Shown: in pieces, positions 62,582 to 64,000 of the stretch
How positions within the stretch are numbered: position 1 is the first letter of the stretch
Layout: every line of letters starts with the position of its first letter
Assembly (NCBI GenBank): GCA_016199985.1
Contig: JACQFQ010000041.1
Span: 1 to 64,000 of the forward strand
Length of the DNA stretch: 64,000 nucleotides
Direction of reading: 5' to 3'
From: Verrucomicrobiota bacterium
GTDB lineage: Bacteria; Verrucomicrobiota; Verrucomicrobiia; Limisphaerales; UBA11320
Notes under the pieces: model-generated
Databases searched by the model: none
What the model was told of the DNA's origin: nothing
Seen by the model: only the letters and a program-made list of their open reading frames with translations
Translations under genes and position numbers: made by a program

Positions 62582-63754
62582 ATGGGTGACTTGGAACGCA
62601 TCGCCGCGGTGCTGGCGCTGGTGTACGCGATCGAGTGCGTCGTGTTTCTCCGCCGAAACACCGCGCTTCTCCGCCGCGGCTTCCTGCTCCGCTGGCAAGT
62701 CCATCATCCCGGAACCACGCTGGCCAACGCGCGCGGGGCCCTGGCCTGGGTTCTTCCGCTGCCCCTCTTTCCTTGCTCGCTCTCGCTGAGCCTGCCTCCC
62801 GTGTCGCTCTCGCCCGAGGGCGCCCTCGCATGGACCCCCTTCTGTCTGAACCCGGGTTGGCGCCCGTCGCAAACCGGCCGTTGGGCGCGGTGGGACGACA
62901 TGCGATCCGTGGAGGCGCAATCGCTGCGCCTCTTGGTCGATGGATCCTTGTTTTTACAGGCGCGGTCCTCGCACGAAGCGCTTCGGTTGGCGCATCTGTT
63001 TCGGTCGTTGGCCAAGGCCGACCCAGGGGCGCGCGCGGCTCAGTTGGAGAAATGGATCGAGAGCGCCTTCGAGCCCCGTGAATTCGAGTCCCGTTGGGAT
63101 GAGGCGCGCGCGAGCGCAAAGGGGCTGGGGTTCCAGGCCGAGGTCCTGTTCCTCACAGTCTTCCTCGTGTCCCCGGCCCTTCTGTTCCGCTGGGGTCTCT
63201 CGGGCGTTGGGTGGTGGCTGCTGGGCGCGATCTACCTTCAAGCATTCGGGATGGCCTGGGGAGCAAGTCGGACGCACAAGAGGTTGTTTCCTCAAAACGC
63301 CGACGATCGGTTTGTTCGCGTCCTCACCACGCTGCTGGCGCCGTTGAGCGCGATCCGCGCTCCGGATCTGTTGCTGCGCTCGTCCGCTGAAGCCTCGCAT
63401 CCGTTGCTCGCGGTTCGAGCCTTGGCTGGAGAGGAGGAGTGGAGGCGGTGCGCCGGCCATCTGATCCGCGACAGCCGGTTTCCCATCCTGCCCGAGTTTC
63501 CCGGCGAGCTGGCCGGCGAGGCCCGCGCGGCGGAGGAGTGGTGGCGCGAGCGATGGACGCGCGCGACCGATGCGCATGTCTCGAGCGGAGGATTGAAAAT
63601 CGAACCAGCGCTTTCGGCGCCCGAGGCTTCCGAGTCCGTCCATCGGGGCTATTGCCCGCGCTGTCTCGCTCAGTTCACGGACCCGAAGGCGTTGTGCGCC
63701 GATTGCGGCAACCGCCCCGTCGCGCCTCTGGCGCCCCACGGGCGTCCCGGCTGA
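62582..63754 (+). CDS. Hypothetical membrane protein with C-terminal zinc ribbon
   Basis: 390 residues. One N-terminal anchor (IAAVLALVYAIECVVFL), two or three more helices around 50-75 and 195-240 ('VLFLTVFLVSPALLFRWGL', 'GWWLLGAIYLQAFGMAWG'), and between them a soluble segment with 'MRSVEAQSLRLLVDGSLFLQARSSHEALRLAHLF'. The tail ends in a zinc ribbon 'YCPRCLAQFTDPKALCADCG'. No family is recognised. Same strand as the DUF2167 gene. Confidence 0.72.
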   Translation: MGDLERIAAVLALVYAIECVVFLRRNTALLRRGFLLRWQVHHPGTTLANARGALAWVLPLPLFPCSLSLSLPPVSLSPEGALAWTPFCLNPGWRPSQTGRWARWDDMRSVEAQSLRLLVDGSLFLQARSSHEALRLAHLFRSLAKADPGARAAQLEKWIESAFEPREFESRWDEARASAKGLGFQAEVLFLTVFLVSPALLFRWGLSGVGWWLLGAIYLQAFGMAWGASRTHKRLFPQNADDRFVRVLTTLLAPLSAIRAPDLLLRSSAEASHPLLAVRALAGEEEWRRCAGHLIRDSRFPILPEFPGELAGEARAAEEWWRERWTRATDAHVSSGGLKIEPALSAPEASESVHRGYCPRCLAQFTDPKALCADCGNRPVAPLAPHGRPG

Positions 63755-63826
63755 GAAGGTTCTCGTTGCGCTGCGCGTTCGGAAGCGGAAGCGGCTCGAC
63801 GGTTTCGCGTTTCGTAGCGGTGAACG

Positions 63827-64000
63827 CTAAGCCAGCGTCACGCAGGCGTAGTTGCGCTTTCCCTTGCGCAACAACAGATGCTTTCCAAACAGGATATCGC
63901 CGCCGGAAACCACCCTGGTCACGTCCTCGATCCGCTGGTTGTTGAGGTAGATGCCGCCGCCTTCGAGATCCTTCCGCGCCTGTCCCTTCGATGTCGCAAG
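63827..64000 (-). CDS. tyrS: Tyrosine-tRNA ligase, C-terminal end (partial)
   Basis: The last 57 codons of a minus-strand gene that enters from the right edge; the stop is at 63827-63829. The translation 'LATSKGQARKDLEGGGIYLNNQRIED' then 'LFGKHLLLRKGKRNYACVTLA' matches the S4 RNA-binding domain that ends bacterial TyrS. The catalytic part lies outside the window, so the identity rests on this domain only; its good match to the TyrS C-terminus makes it likely. Confidence 0.82.
   Translation of the reverse strand, partial: LATSKGQARKDLEGGGIYLNNQRIEDVTRVVSGGDILFGKHLLLRKGKRNYACVTLA

Noticed and set aside
1-64000. CRISPR array, prophage or complete insertion sequence
   Set aside because: No evenly spaced direct repeats, transposase, integrase or phage structural genes were seen.

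Overview
The window reads as a chromosomal piece of a Gram-negative, GC-rich member of the PVC group, most likely Verrucomicrobiota (subdivision 3 / Pedosphaera-like). The evidence is two PSD1 (DUF1549/DUF1553) + DUF1501 gene pairs, a PVC-type CxxCH heme protein with HEAT-like repeats, a short pseudopilin with the H-x9-DG signature, a sulfatase, weak use of Shine-Dalgarno sites, and exported proteins ending in an 'LQ...W...FRL' module. Taxonomy is inferred from gene content only.

Layout. 1-5900 is a gene-poor, visibly lower-GC accessory stretch with a lipase-like exported hydrolase, two or three small unknown genes, a perfect 23-bp hairpin (3283-3332) and about 1 kb without a convincing gene. 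5901-13758 is housekeeping and signalling: a zinc-ribbon Ser/Thr kinase, a Rieske / cytochrome b-cytochrome c operon, a carboxylesterase, moaA, a coiled-coil membrane protein, a LON-substrate-binding protein and a HAD phosphatase. 13787-31990 carries two PSD1/DUF1501 pairs, a Gfo/Idh/MocA oxidoreductase, a pseudopilin-type operon, a NAGPA-like exported protein, TatD, an esterase, a mannose-1-phosphate guanylyltransferase and a lactonase-type amidohydrolase.

32488-36787 holds a membrane-glycosyltransferase fusion that converges on a three-gene DsrE/F/H-like cluster, then an ilvH-ilvC operon. That operon is preceded by a promoter-like sequence, a 17-codon leader peptide with 8 Ile/Leu/Val codons and an intrinsic terminator, which is the layout of classical transcription attenuation; a strong terminator follows ilvC. 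36840-44253 has a sulfatase fused to an HExxH metallopeptidase-like domain, a YfhO-type membrane protein with a methyltransferase, a structured non-coding stretch, and a glucose/sorbosone-dehydrogenase-type protein.

44266-51107 is a phosphate-starvation locus on the minus strand: porin, pstS, pstC, pstA, pstB, phoU, phoB, with Pho-box-like sequences before the porin and pstS and a large hairpin between pstS and pstC. No phoR is present. rnpB (RNase P RNA, minus strand) and ychF follow. 52902-58419 holds a GYF-like/VOC fusion and a translationally coupled ceramidase-like + CxxCH-heme gene pair. 58462-61205 is a three-gene minus-strand cluster: an unknown 147-aa protein, a radical SAM protein resembling the MJ0619/tetraether-synthase type, and an Lgt-like membrane protein in which two key catalytic positions appear to be cysteines. 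It is the best candidate for an undescribed system. The window ends with a DUF2167 protein, a zinc-ribbon membrane protein and the C-terminal S4 part of tyrS.
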